Shown piece after piece: positions 1 through 5,670 of a stretch of 6,067 nt of DNA. The stretch's first letter is position 1; the number at the start of each line of letters is the position of its first letter. This DNA is from Bacillota bacterium (GTDB lineage: Bacteria; Bacillota; Bacilli; Bacillales; Cytobacillaceae). The stretch is taken from contig JAEWIG010000189.1 of assembly GCA_023387295.1 (NCBI GenBank), forward strand, positions 1-6,067. Direction: 5' to 3'. A program made the translations under genes and the position numbers. The notes below the pieces were generated by a model that was not told the DNA's origin, did not search any database, and saw only the letters and a list, made by a program, of their open reading frames with translations.

Positions 1-1734
1 GAAGTGCCTGATTCAGGCCAGATCCATTGGAAAAAGGGGACAGAAATTGGCTATCTTACACAAATTCCTGATTTTTCAAATGGCATGTCGACAAAACAAG
101 TGTTACAAATCGCATTTTCAAGCCTACTAGAAATGGATAAAAGGATGAAGAAATTAGAAGAAGAAATGGGAAGAGAGCAGACACCTGATCAGCTTCAAAT
201 ATTAATTGAACAATATGGAGAGATTCAAGATCAATATGGGGTAAAAGGGGGATATGAAATAGAGGCTAATATAGAACGAATCGTAAATGGGCTCCAAATA
301 AATGACTTACTTGATAAGCCATTAGGCCAATTGAGTGGGGGTGAAAAGACAAAGGTAGGGTTAGCCCTAATGTTATTGAAGAAGCCTAATTTTCTATTAT
401 TAGACGAACCAACCAATCATTTAGATTTAATGGCAGTTGAATGGCTGGGGAGTTTTTTGCAGGATTATAACGGCACGATCGTTGTTGTTTCTCATGATCG
501 CTATTTTTTAGATGAAGTTGCCAATAAAATATACGATCTTGAGGATGGTGAAATCGAATGCTATCAAACGAACTTCACAGGGTTTGTAAAGGAAAAGGAA
601 GAAAGATTACTTCGAGAGTTTCAAGCCTATGAAGAACAGCAGAAGAAAATCAAAAAAATGAAGGAAGCAATTAAGCGACTAAGAGAATGGGCAAATCGGG
701 CAAATCCACCAAGTGAAGGACTCCATAAACGTGCACGGAATATGGAAAGAGCATTAGAAAGAATGGAAAAGCTAAACCGACCGAATTTGAACCACAAAAA
801 AATGGGATTAGAAATAGAATCGGCTGATCGCAGTGGAAAAGATGTCGCTATTTTAAAGGGAGTTTCCATGTCTTTTGGTGATCAACAATTATTTCATTCT
901 GTTAACATGCATGTTACCTATCAGCAGCGTGTTGCCATTGTTGGGGAGAACGGTTCAGGTAAGTCTACGCTTCTAAAAATCCTTCTTCAGCAAATCCGAG
1001 CCAATCAAGGGGAGGTTCGGCTTGGGAGCAATGTGAAAATAGGTTACCTATCACAGCATATTTTTCAGGATGCGGAAGAAGAAACGGTTATCGAAGCTTT
1101 TCGAAATGAAGTGAAGGTAACAGAAGGTGAGGCTAGACATATTCTAGCTAGGTTTTTATTTTATGGCTATATGGTGTTCCGGAAGGTTTCGCAGCTCAGT
1201 GGTGGGGAGAGAATGCGCCTTCGTTTGGCTCAACTTATGCATCAGGATATAAATTTATTAATTTTAGATGAACCGACGAATCATTTAGATATCGAGTCAA
1301 GAGAAGTGTTGGAGGAAGTACTTGAGGATTTTGGCGGTACGATCATTGCAGTTTCCCATGACCGTTATTTTCTAAATCGTCTCTTTGAAAAAATTTATTG
1401 GATCGAATCTAAAGAAGTGCATTTCTTTGATGGAAATTATGATTGGGCAAAAGGAAAGCTACAGCAGATTCAGCAGAGAATAATGCCACTACAAGCTGTT
1501 AAAAAAGAGAGAGAGAGCGTCAAATTAAAAGTGAGCACAAGTCGTAAACCAAATCTTGGTTTGGAGCAGCTAGAGATTAGTATTGCGGAGGTGGAAGAAA
1601 ATTTATATTCCATTGAGAAAGGTCTAAATCAGCAAAAGGATTTGGCTGCATTACAGAATCTATATAGAGAAAAAGAAAAACTAGAAGCGAGGCGTGAGGA
1701 ACTCTATCTTCAACTAGAAGCACTGATTGAATAA
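1..1734 (+). CDS. ABC-F family ATP-binding protein, 5' truncated by the window
   Basis: Soluble tandem-ATPase protein of the ABC-F class, which binds ribosomes at the E site and acts in translation or antibiotic protection rather than transport. The frame is open from base 1 with no start site, so the N-terminus and first Walker A lie upstream. Counting from the codon at base 4, domain 1 shows a Q-loop (IGYLTQ, Gln20), signature LSGGE (110-114), Walker B LLLDEP (131-136) and H-loop His164. A charged helical linker follows (about 195-262, including REWANRANPPSEG), the position of the P-site-tRNA interaction motif. Domain 2 has Walker A GENGSGKST (314-322), Gln351, LSGGE (398-402), LLILDEP (418-424) and His452. 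Both catalytic Glu residues are present and there are no membrane segments. The tail (about 485-576) looks like a coiled coil. Full length is probably about 620-640 residues. Sequence alone does not tell a resistance protein (Vml/Vga/Lsa-like) from a housekeeping one (YdiF/YfmR-like). Confidence 0.95.
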   Translation, partial: EVPDSGQIHWKKGTEIGYLTQIPDFSNGMSTKQVLQIAFSSLLEMDKRMKKLEEEMGREQTPDQLQILIEQYGEIQDQYGVKGGYEIEANIERIVNGLQINDLLDKPLGQLSGGEKTKVGLALMLLKKPNFLLLDEPTNHLDLMAVEWLGSFLQDYNGTIVVVSHDRYFLDEVANKIYDLEDGEIECYQTNFTGFVKEKEERLLREFQAYEEQQKKIKKMKEAIKRLREWANRANPPSEGLHKRARNMERALERMEKLNRPNLNHKKMGLEIESADRSGKDVAILKGVSMSFGDQQLFHSVNMHVTYQQRVAIVGENGSGKSTLLKILLQQIRANQGEVRLGSNVKIGYLSQHIFQDAEEETVIEAFRNEVKVTEGEARHILARFLFYGYMVFRKVSQLSGGERMRLRLAQLMHQDINLLILDEPTNHLDIESREVLEEVLEDFGGTIIAVSHDRYFLNRLFEKIYWIESKEVHFFDGNYDWAKGKLQQIQQRIMPLQAVKKERESVKLKVSTSRKPNLGLEQLEISIAEVEENLYSIEKGLNQQKDLAALQNLYREKEKLEARREELYLQLEALIE

Positions 1735-1746
1735 AAGACAAATTAA

Positions 1747-1790
1747 GAACGTTCATCAAGTAAAAAAACTTGACGAACGTTCGCTTTTAA
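1747..1790. terminator. Bidirectional terminator between convergent genes
   Basis: A 15-bp inverted repeat (GAACGTTCATCAAGT at 1747-1761, ACTTGACGAACGTTC at 1768-1782) encloses a six-A loop. There is one A-C mismatch on the plus strand, which becomes a G-U pair on the minus strand. The plus strand continues GCTTTT, serving the ABC-F gene that ends 13 bases earlier. The minus strand continues into TTAATTTGTCTTTT, serving the membrane-protein gene whose stop is at 1787. Confidence 0.85.
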
Positions 1791-2227
1791 TGCTCTTCTT
1801 TTAGCTTTCGGTAATGTACAATTCCAATAACATATAATACAATCCATAGAATGCCTAAATATGTCATTATTATCGATGAATTATAAATATCAAATGCATT
1901 AAGTATAGAGAATAATATTATTGAAATTCCAATGATAATCATACCTATTTTATATGCATATCTTCCTGCTTTATCCCTATACATCTCATTTCGTTCATCT
2001 TTTAAATTTATTTCTTCATCTTCAAGTTTTTCTTTATATTTCTGAGTACGCTTTGGATTATTCCAATAAAAGTATTTTCCAAGCAGTGCCATTCCTCCGA
2101 CAATTCCGCCTCCCGCTATTCCACTATACAAACTGCTAATTTTACCTTCATTCATAATGCTCATAACACTAAAAAGTATGCCAACAGTCAAATATATAAA
2201 GCCGTACCATAGGTATTTCTTATTCAT
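1787..2227 (-). CDS. Four-helix membrane protein with DER...KAG...YAY motif (DUF2178-like)
   Basis: A 146-residue membrane protein of unknown function. Likely helices are at about 6-24, 33-54, 93-112 and 118-138, with a highly charged cytoplasmic loop (56-92) between helices 2 and 3. That loop holds DERNEMYRDKAGRYAY (77-92), which resembles the DER/KAG segment of small DUF2178-type membrane proteins often encoded beside a small XRE regulator; the family link is from memory. An in-frame ATG six codons upstream (2245) is rejected because it overlaps the AAGGAG Shine-Dalgarno lying eight bases before the ATG at 2227. This ATG overlaps the repressor stop as ATGA, so translation is probably coupled. 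No catalytic motif is visible. It may be the effector, or the partner that senses a membrane signal for the repressor. Confidence 0.85.
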   Translation of the reverse strand: MNKKYLWYGFIYLTVGILFSVMSIMNEGKISSLYSGIAGGGIVGGMALLGKYFYWNNPKRTQKYKEKLEDEEINLKDERNEMYRDKAGRYAYKIGMIIIGISIILFSILNAFDIYNSSIIMTYLGILWIVLYVIGIVHYRKLKEEH

Positions 2228-2430
2228 TTTTTGCTCTCCTTCCATAAAAAAATTTTTTCAATAGGTATCTCGAAAAAATCTGAGATTTGAAATGCAAGTT
2301 CTAAAGAAGGGTTATACTTACCATTTTCAATAGAACTAATAGTTTGTCTCGAAACTCGAAGTAATTTAGCGAATTCCTCCTGACTTAATCCTTTCTGCTT
2401 TCTTAACTTTTCTACTATATTTTCCAACAT
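2224..2430 (-). CDS. Small XRE/Cro-type HTH transcriptional regulator
   Basis: A 68-residue protein that is almost only a DNA-binding domain. The HTH runs from GLSQEEFAKLL (14-24) through the recognition helix SRQTISSIENGKYNPS (27-42), followed by LELAFQISDFFEIPIEKIF, the usual end of the XRE fold. It has no ligand or protease domain, so it probably works as a homodimer on a palindrome. The ATG at 2430 is preceded by GAGGTGA, a good match to the 16S 3' end. It is the first gene of a two-gene operon with the membrane protein, with stop and start overlapping as ATGA. Its promoter is flanked by two palindromes (2448-2465 and 2486-2519), so autorepression is the simplest model. Other targets cannot be judged from this window. 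Confidence 0.93.
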   Translation of the reverse strand: MLENIVEKLRKQKGLSQEEFAKLLRVSRQTISSIENGKYNPSLELAFQISDFFEIPIEKIFLWKESKK

Positions 2431-2447
2431 GTCACCTCTTGTATTTT

Positions 2448-2465
2448 TGACAAGGTTCCTTTACA
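2448..2465. promoter_or_regulatory. Candidate XRE operator 2 (imperfect, at the transcription start)
   Basis: TGACAAG-GTTC-CTTTACA matches the perfect upstream palindrome in the right half (CTTTACA) and in five of seven bases of the left half, with the same 4-bp spacer and the same TATTTTTG context on the left. It lies just downstream of the minus-strand -10 box and covers the expected start point, where a bound dimer would block initiation. Confidence 0.6.
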
Positions 2466-2470
2466 TTTTT

Positions 2471-2499
2471 ATTGTAACTAACTACTGTATTTTTGTAAA
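2471..2499 (-). promoter_or_regulatory. SigA-type promoter of the XRE-membrane protein operon
   Basis: On the minus strand: -35 TTTACA (2499-2494), a 17-bp spacer and -10 TACAAT (2476-2471). Each box matches consensus at five of six positions. Transcription would start near 2464, giving a 5' leader of about 35 bases before the ATG at 2430. The -35 box lies inside the perfect operator palindrome. Confidence 0.75.
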
Positions 2500-2519
2500 G
2501 TTTCCTTTACAAAAATACA
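2486..2519. promoter_or_regulatory. Candidate XRE operator 1 (perfect 15-bp palindrome over the -35 box)
   Basis: TGTATTTTTGTAAAG (2486-2500), spacer TTTC, CTTTACAAAAATACA (2505-2519): a perfect 15-bp inverted repeat. The core TGTAAAG-N4-CTTTACA (2494-2511) recurs imperfectly 46 bp away at 2448-2465. It has no U-run typical of a terminator and it overlaps the -35 box, so an operator is the better reading. Confidence 0.7.
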
Positions 2520-2520
2520 T

Positions 2521-2548
2521 AAAGAAAAGACACTCCTTATGAAGTGCC
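2521..2548 (-). terminator. Terminator of the MutS2-like gene
   Basis: On the minus strand an 8-bp stem (GGCACTTC / GGAGTGTC, two G-U pairs) with loop ATAA (hairpin 2548-2529) is followed by TTTTCTTT. It begins about 20 bases after the stop codon at 2568 and separates that gene from the XRE operon promoter directly downstream. Confidence 0.75.
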
Positions 2549-2567
2549 TATCTTTTTTAACTTATTC

Positions 2568-4508
2568 TTACTCTTCACTATCCAGCCAAACATCCTCGAC
2601 ATGTTTTCTCTTTTGTTGTTTATTTATTTTCCGGTATTCCTTTGATTTGAAAATAATATCAAAGTCATAGTTTTCAGGATACAGCTCGCTGCCTTTAATA
2701 TAAAGCTTTATACGTTTATGATTAATCGTTCTTTTTTCGCTTTGAATTTGAACGATATAATCTCCCTTTGCATCAGGACCTTTATAAATAATGCCCATTT
2801 CCTTCGTTTCGGTTAGCAATACATTATCTCCCTGTTCAAACATAGTAATGGATTCCGTATTCGAATCGGGTGCTTGTTGCTTAGCTGTTCTTCTCGCATA
2901 TTTATTGCGGGCTACTTGTTTTTGATAATCAGGCTCCTTTAGAGTAGATTCAGCAATTTTATCGCGATAGTTCCGTTTCGTTTTATAGGTGATTTCGTGT
3001 GCTTTTTCGATTAATTCTGGATGCATGCCAAGCTTGATAGCGATGTCAAAAGCTTGGCTATTTCCACTTTCTCCAAGGAGTAGTCTGTATGTTGGCTGCA
3101 GAGTCTCAATATCGAATTCCATCGTTCCGTTAAGGAATCCACTTGTCTTTTCAGCAAAATCCTTCATCTCACTATAGTGGGTTGTTGCAAATAAAGTGGC
3201 ACCCTTTTCGTATAGCTGTTCAAGAATGACGATAGCTAAGGCCATGCCTTCACTCGGATCTGTCCCTGAACCTAGTTCATCAAGGAGGACAAGTGAACGA
3301 TCATTTGTAACGCGTAGGATGTCAATGATATTCACTAATCTTGAGCTGAATGTACTTAAATTTTGTTCAATGCTTTGCCCATCCCCAATATCTACGAAAA
3401 TATGTTGAAAAATCGCGATTTCACTACCAGGATTAGCTGGAATAGGTAAGCCCGTTTGCGCCATCATTGTCAGCAAACCAACGGTTTTTAAGGTAACCGT
3501 TTTACCGCCAGTATTGGGTCCAGTAATGACTAAAGCACGATGCTTTTCGCCAAACTGGATGGATAGCGGAACAGCCTTTTCCCCAAGCATTGGATGCCGA
3601 GCCGCTTTAAGATGAATGACATAATCTTCATTCAATAGTGGTGTCGAACAGATCGTTTTTCGGCTATAAGCAGCTTTGGCAAAGAGGACATCATAATGAT
3701 GCATCGTTTCGATTGCAATCCCAATTGTATGCTCATACTCCAGCACTTTTGCTGTTAATTCGTATAAAATCCGTTCCGTTTCATGCTCCTCTGCCATCCG
3801 CAAAAGTTCAATTTCTTCTTGAATATACCCTAGTTCAGACGGTTCCATATACAACGTTGAACCTGAAGCGGAAGTATCAAGGACCGTTCCTTGTACTTTG
3901 GAACGATATTGCCTTTTTACTGAAATGGCAACCCGACCATTCCGTTCAACAAGGTTTGTATCCTGCAAAAATGCTGCATACCTCTTTGATTTTACGAGTT
4001 GTTGAGCCTTTTCCTTTAGCTTATCAGTTAGGATTAAAAGCTGCCTTCGCAAGTAAGCTAAATCACTTGAAGCATGGTTATCAACCTGACCGTGGCGAAT
4101 ACAACGGTTAATTTCTTCTTCAAGCTCACGAACTTCACCGATGGACTCAGCATATAAACTTACATTAGGAGCTACGTATTGCTTATCCTTCATAAATTGT
4201 TTTAGCTTGGTACAATGCTGCAAGAATGAAAGGACATACGTAAACTGATCGGCACGAATAAAAATGCCTTTTCGTGCCTGAGTCAAGTACTGATCCATTT
4301 CATCGAGTGTATGAATCGGGACACTGCTGCTAATATTCATGATTTCTTCGGCTTCAGAAATCTCTTTTAATGAGAGCTCCATTCTTTTTTTATCTTGTAA
4401 AGGACGAAGAGCTTGAATCGTGCTTTTTCCTCGATTCGTTTTTGCAAAGTGAGAGATTTCTTCTAAAATTTCTTGATAACCTAATACATCAATGGTTTGT
4501 TGATTCAT
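2568..4508 (-). CDS. MutS2-type ATPase lacking the Smr domain
   Basis: A 646-residue MutS2-family protein. The N-terminal core/lever region matches MutS2 (for example RNGRVAISVKRQYRSKVQG and DTSASGSTLYMEPSEL, about 188-225). The ATPase follows: Walker A GPNTGGKT (330-337), IGDGQSIEQNLSTFSSR (374-390), Walker B LVLLDE with GSGTDPSEG (406-421), H-loop ATTHYSEMK (441-449) and GESGNSQAF (479-487). A shortened coiled coil leads into a KOW-like segment (about 559-604). The chain ends in a basic and acidic tail with no Smr fold (no LDLRG or GxG nuclease motif), whereas B. subtilis MutS2 has about 785 residues including Smr. The ATG at 4508 is chosen over one at 4529 because GGAGG lies seven bases before it, inside the longer version. 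MutS2 proteins act on branched DNA or on stalled ribosomes. Without Smr, an ATP-driven clamp role is likelier than RNA or DNA cleavage. It is probably a paralogue of the housekeeping gene. Confidence 0.93.
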   Translation of the reverse strand: MNQQTIDVLGYQEILEEISHFAKTNRGKSTIQALRPLQDKKRMELSLKEISEAEEIMNISSSVPIHTLDEMDQYLTQARKGIFIRADQFTYVLSFLQHCTKLKQFMKDKQYVAPNVSLYAESIGEVRELEEEINRCIRHGQVDNHASSDLAYLRRQLLILTDKLKEKAQQLVKSKRYAAFLQDTNLVERNGRVAISVKRQYRSKVQGTVLDTSASGSTLYMEPSELGYIQEEIELLRMAEEHETERILYELTAKVLEYEHTIGIAIETMHHYDVLFAKAAYSRKTICSTPLLNEDYVIHLKAARHPMLGEKAVPLSIQFGEKHRALVITGPNTGGKTVTLKTVGLLTMMAQTGLPIPANPGSEIAIFQHIFVDIGDGQSIEQNLSTFSSRLVNIIDILRVTNDRSLVLLDELGSGTDPSEGMALAIVILEQLYEKGATLFATTHYSEMKDFAEKTSGFLNGTMEFDIETLQPTYRLLLGESGNSQAFDIAIKLGMHPELIEKAHEITYKTKRNYRDKIAESTLKEPDYQKQVARNKYARRTAKQQAPDSNTESITMFEQGDNVLLTETKEMGIIYKGPDAKGDYIVQIQSEKRTINHKRIKLYIKGSELYPENYDFDIIFKSKEYRKINKQQKRKHVEDVWLDSEE

Positions 4509-4539
4509 CACGAATCCTCCTATTTTCATAAAATTTTAT

Positions 4540-4669
4540 TAGTATTTGCTTTTTATCTTTTGTGTAATTACAAAATCGTCGTCGGACTCACTGAACGAGC
4601 CTCGATGTTAACGAAGTAATCGTAAGCGCAGAGAAGTGAGGTCGACGAAATATTACTTAACAAATACTA
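4540..4669. repeat. 130-bp imperfect palindromic element (possible dispersed repeat or MITE)
   Basis: Ends TAGTATTTG (4540-4548) and CAAATACTA (4661-4669) are perfect inverted repeats. Inside are GTAAT/ATTAC (4564-4568 / 4652-4656), TCGTCG/CGACGA (4579-4584 / 4643-4648) and CTCACT/AGTGAG (4587-4592 / 4635-4640). The centre (about 4576-4648) is clearly richer in GC than its flanks, as expected of an inserted palindromic repeat. No transposase or convincing ORF is present. Copy number cannot be judged here. It sits between the second leader terminator and the RBS of the MutS2-like gene, so it would form part of that mRNA leader on read-through. Confidence 0.45.
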
Positions 4670-4739
4670 TTGCATGCTTTTTGGATAAAAAAACCGCCAT
4701 GAACATAGCGCTCATGACGGCAAGAAGAAATGTAAACAT
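4653..4739 (-). CDS. Possible 28-residue hydrophobic peptide overlapping a terminator
   Basis: The ATG at 4739 is preceded by GGTGA six bases upstream, a moderate ribosome site. The ORF reads MFTFLLAVMSAMFMAVFL, then SKK and a short hydrophobic end: one potential membrane helix with a basic tail. The second leader terminator (4720-4687) lies inside it, and its U-run encodes part of the helix. Full translation therefore needs read-through, and a translating ribosome would itself unfold the hairpin. It could be a second regulatory ORF, a type I toxin-like peptide or chance. There is no conservation evidence. Confidence 0.25.
   Translation of the reverse strand: MFTFLLAVMSAMFMAVFLSKKHAIVFVK
4687..4720 (-). 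terminator. Second intrinsic terminator of the leader RNA
   Basis: On the minus strand CCGTCATGA / TCATGGCGG form a 9-bp stem (one G-U pair) around a 9-base loop, followed by seven T. The plus-strand side has no T-run after the hairpin, so it acts on leftward transcription. No full-size minus-strand gene lies upstream of it within the window, so it ends the leader transcript that starts near 5014. Confidence 0.85.
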
Positions 4740-4806
4740 GAAATGTCACCAGAATTTGTGTATTGCAAAAAGATCGGATGTTTAAAGAATCCTTCTTTTT
4801 AGGCAC

Positions 4807-4833
4807 AAAAAAACTATGACAAACATGCCATAG
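4807..4833 (-). terminator. First intrinsic terminator (attenuator) of the leader RNA
   Basis: On the minus strand CTATGGCA-TGTT-TGTCATAG forms an 8-bp stem with a 4-base loop (one G-U pair), followed by seven T. The left arm can pair instead with the upstream CATAG at 4853-4849, which would form an antiterminator. Confidence 0.85.
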
Positions 4834-4877
4834 CTGGTTTCCAGTCTTCTATGCTATGATGCGTGTTCCTAACAAAT

Positions 4878-4937
4878 CCTTGAAAAAGCGTACACTTAAT
4901 AAACCAGTGCTTAGACTGGTTTTGTACTTACTCAAGG
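4878..4937 (-). promoter_or_regulatory. Long leader hairpin with alternative pairing partners
   Basis: Stem segments on the minus strand are CCTTGA (4937-4932) with TCAAGG (4883-4878), GTAC (4927-4924) with GTAC (4893-4890), and AAACCAGT (4922-4915) with ACTGGTTT (4908-4901), loop CTAAGC. CCAGTCT (4919-4913) can pair instead with AGACTGG (4847-4841), and CTGGTTT (4907-4901) with AAACCAG (4840-4834). The inner 8-bp stem is a perfect palindrome on both strands. Confidence 0.6.
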
Positions 4938-4955
4938 CCGTATGAAATTAACGGT

Positions 4956-4979
4956 TTAGTTAAGAACATTCACACTCAT
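4956..4979 (-). CDS. 7-residue leader peptide ORF (MSVNVLN)
   Basis: The ATG at 4979 sits eight bases after AAAGGAG (4994-4988), one of the best ribosome sites in the window, yet the frame stops after MSVNVLN. A strong start followed by an immediate stop, directly before alternative hairpins and a terminator, is typical of leader peptides that report ribosome stalling. The RBS and start can be masked by AAACTC/GAGTTT or by ACTCA/TGAGT pairing. The stop region (TAAACCGT) can pair with the 5' end of the RNA (ACGGTGTTTA, one bulge). The peptide matches no leader that I recognise. Confidence 0.5.
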   Translation of the reverse strand: MSVNVLN

Positions 4980-4999
4980 AAAACAAACTCCTTTGTGAG

Positions 5000-5028
5000 T
5001 TTACATTTTTAAACACCGTAAGTATACA
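5000..5028 (+). promoter_or_regulatory. Possible plus-strand promoter for the DUF1648 gene
   Basis: TTTACA (5000-5005), 17 bp, TATACA (5023-5028, continuing as TATACAAT). The -35 matches five of six consensus bases and the -10 four of six. It would give a 5' leader of about 95 bases before the TTG at 5132. It overlaps the -10 box of the opposing leader promoter, so the two polymerases would compete. Confidence 0.4.
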
Positions 5029-5050
5029 ATGTTTTCATGAATGAAGTCAA
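5021..5050 (-). promoter_or_regulatory. SigA-type promoter of the leader RNA
   Basis: On the minus strand: -35 TTGACT (5050-5045), an 18-bp spacer and -10 TATACT (5026-5021). Each box matches consensus at five of six positions. The start is expected near 5014, placing the leader RBS about 20 bases into the RNA. Confidence 0.7.
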
Positions 5051-5131
5051 TATATGTAAATGCTAAATGGAACTAATAATTCGTTCAAACGTATTTTATA
5101 TTACAATCCAATTATAGAGGAGGGAGTAAAA

Positions 5132-5635
5132 TTGAATAACAATTATCGCCCTATATTGAAGCTGAGGAAAACGAAGTCTGAATGGATGTGGGATGTGATT
5201 GGCGGCGCATTATTTATTGGAACGATTGCATTTATAGTTTTTTCATGGAACAGTATACCTGACAAAGTCCCTGGCCATTATAATGCTTTAGGTGAGGTAG
5301 ACCGATGGGGTTCAAAATATGAACTACTTGTTCTACCAATTGTCGGCTTTATATTATGGGGGTTAATGAATACGCTAGAAAAGTTCCCGCATGTACATAA
5401 TTATCCAGAACGTCTAAATGAGATGAATGTTGAAGCCTTTTATCTAAATAGTAGAAAGCTGTTGAATTCTATGAAAAATGTTTGCTTGCTAACATTTGCC
5501 TATCTTATGTTTCAAACTATTCGTGTTGCACTCGGAGATATAGAATCACTTGGGTTATGGTTTCTACCTGTCATGTTGATTGTTTTCGCTGGAATTATCA
5601 TCAGAGGATTGATTAAAAGTTCAAGAATTAAATAA
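5132..5635 (+). CDS. DUF1648 domain membrane protein
   Basis: A 167-residue integral membrane protein of unknown function. Four helices are likely at about 22-38, 66-82, 115-133 and 141-161. After helix 1 comes the DUF1648 hallmark IPDKVPGHYNALGEVDRWGSK-type segment (42-62), with the typical HNYP (89-92) before helix 3. The same N-terminal domain occurs in SdpI-type immunity proteins, but the SdpI C-terminal part is absent here. The TTG at 5132 is chosen because AGGAGG lies eight bases upstream. An ATG 24 codons earlier (5060) has no ribosome site and would add a stretch that is not membrane-like. No partner gene or clear terminator is seen, so it may be monocistronic. A sensing or immunity role is only a guess. 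Confidence 0.88.
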   Translation: MNNNYRPILKLRKTKSEWMWDVIGGALFIGTIAFIVFSWNSIPDKVPGHYNALGEVDRWGSKYELLVLPIVGFILWGLMNTLEKFPHVHNYPERLNEMNVEAFYLNSRKLLNSMKNVCLLTFAYLMFQTIRVALGDIESLGLWFLPVMLIVFAGIIIRGLIKSSRIK

Positions 5636-5670
5636 TACTACGATACTCTTTACAACAAAAAAGTAGATTG

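Larger units (their letters stand above)
4807..5014 (-). ncRNA. Putative attenuator leader RNA upstream of the MutS2-like gene
   Basis: An RNA of about 208 bases is predicted from the promoter at 5050-5021 to the first terminator. In order it contains: an RBS hairpin (AAACTC/GAGTTT, 5002-4985) enclosing AAAGGAG; a 7-codon ORF (4979-4956); a long hairpin (4937-4878) with outer CCTTGA/TCAAGG, middle GTAC/GTAC and a perfect inner AAACCAGT/ACTGGTTT; the segment AGACTGGAAACCAG (4847-4834), both halves of which are complementary to arms of that hairpin; CATAG (4853-4849), complementary to the terminator arm; then the terminator. Mutually exclusive pairings downstream of a short, strongly initiated ORF are the layout of ribosome-mediated transcription attenuation. 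Read-through would lead, past a second terminator, to the MutS2-like gene. No T-box sequence (GGGTGGNACC) is visible. The inducer is unknown. Confidence 0.6.

Noticed and set aside
2228..2245. ATG at 2245 as the start of the membrane protein
   Set aside because: It overlaps the AAGGAG site that serves the ATG at 2227; the ATGA overlap with the repressor stop also favours 2227.
3638..4111. 157-codon open frame on the plus strand
   Set aside because: It lies wholly antisense to the MutS2-like gene, has no family resemblance or ribosome site, and is explained as a shadow of a well-supported gene.
4509..4529. ATG at 4529 as the start of the MutS2-like protein
   Set aside because: GGAGG for the ATG at 4508 lies inside this extension, and no ribosome site precedes 4529.
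4540..4560. Separate promoter directly before the MutS2-like gene
   Set aside because: TTACAC, 17 bp, TACTAA can be drawn on the minus strand, but both boxes are too poor to call. A promoter here cannot be excluded and would weaken the attenuator model.
4807..5014. T-box or metabolite riboswitch
   Set aside because: No T-box core sequence or recognisable riboswitch core was seen; the short ORF with swap-pairing hairpins fits translation-dependent attenuation better.
5060..5131. ATG at 5060 as the start of the DUF1648 protein
   Set aside because: There is no Shine-Dalgarno before it, while AGGAGG sits correctly before the TTG at 5132.
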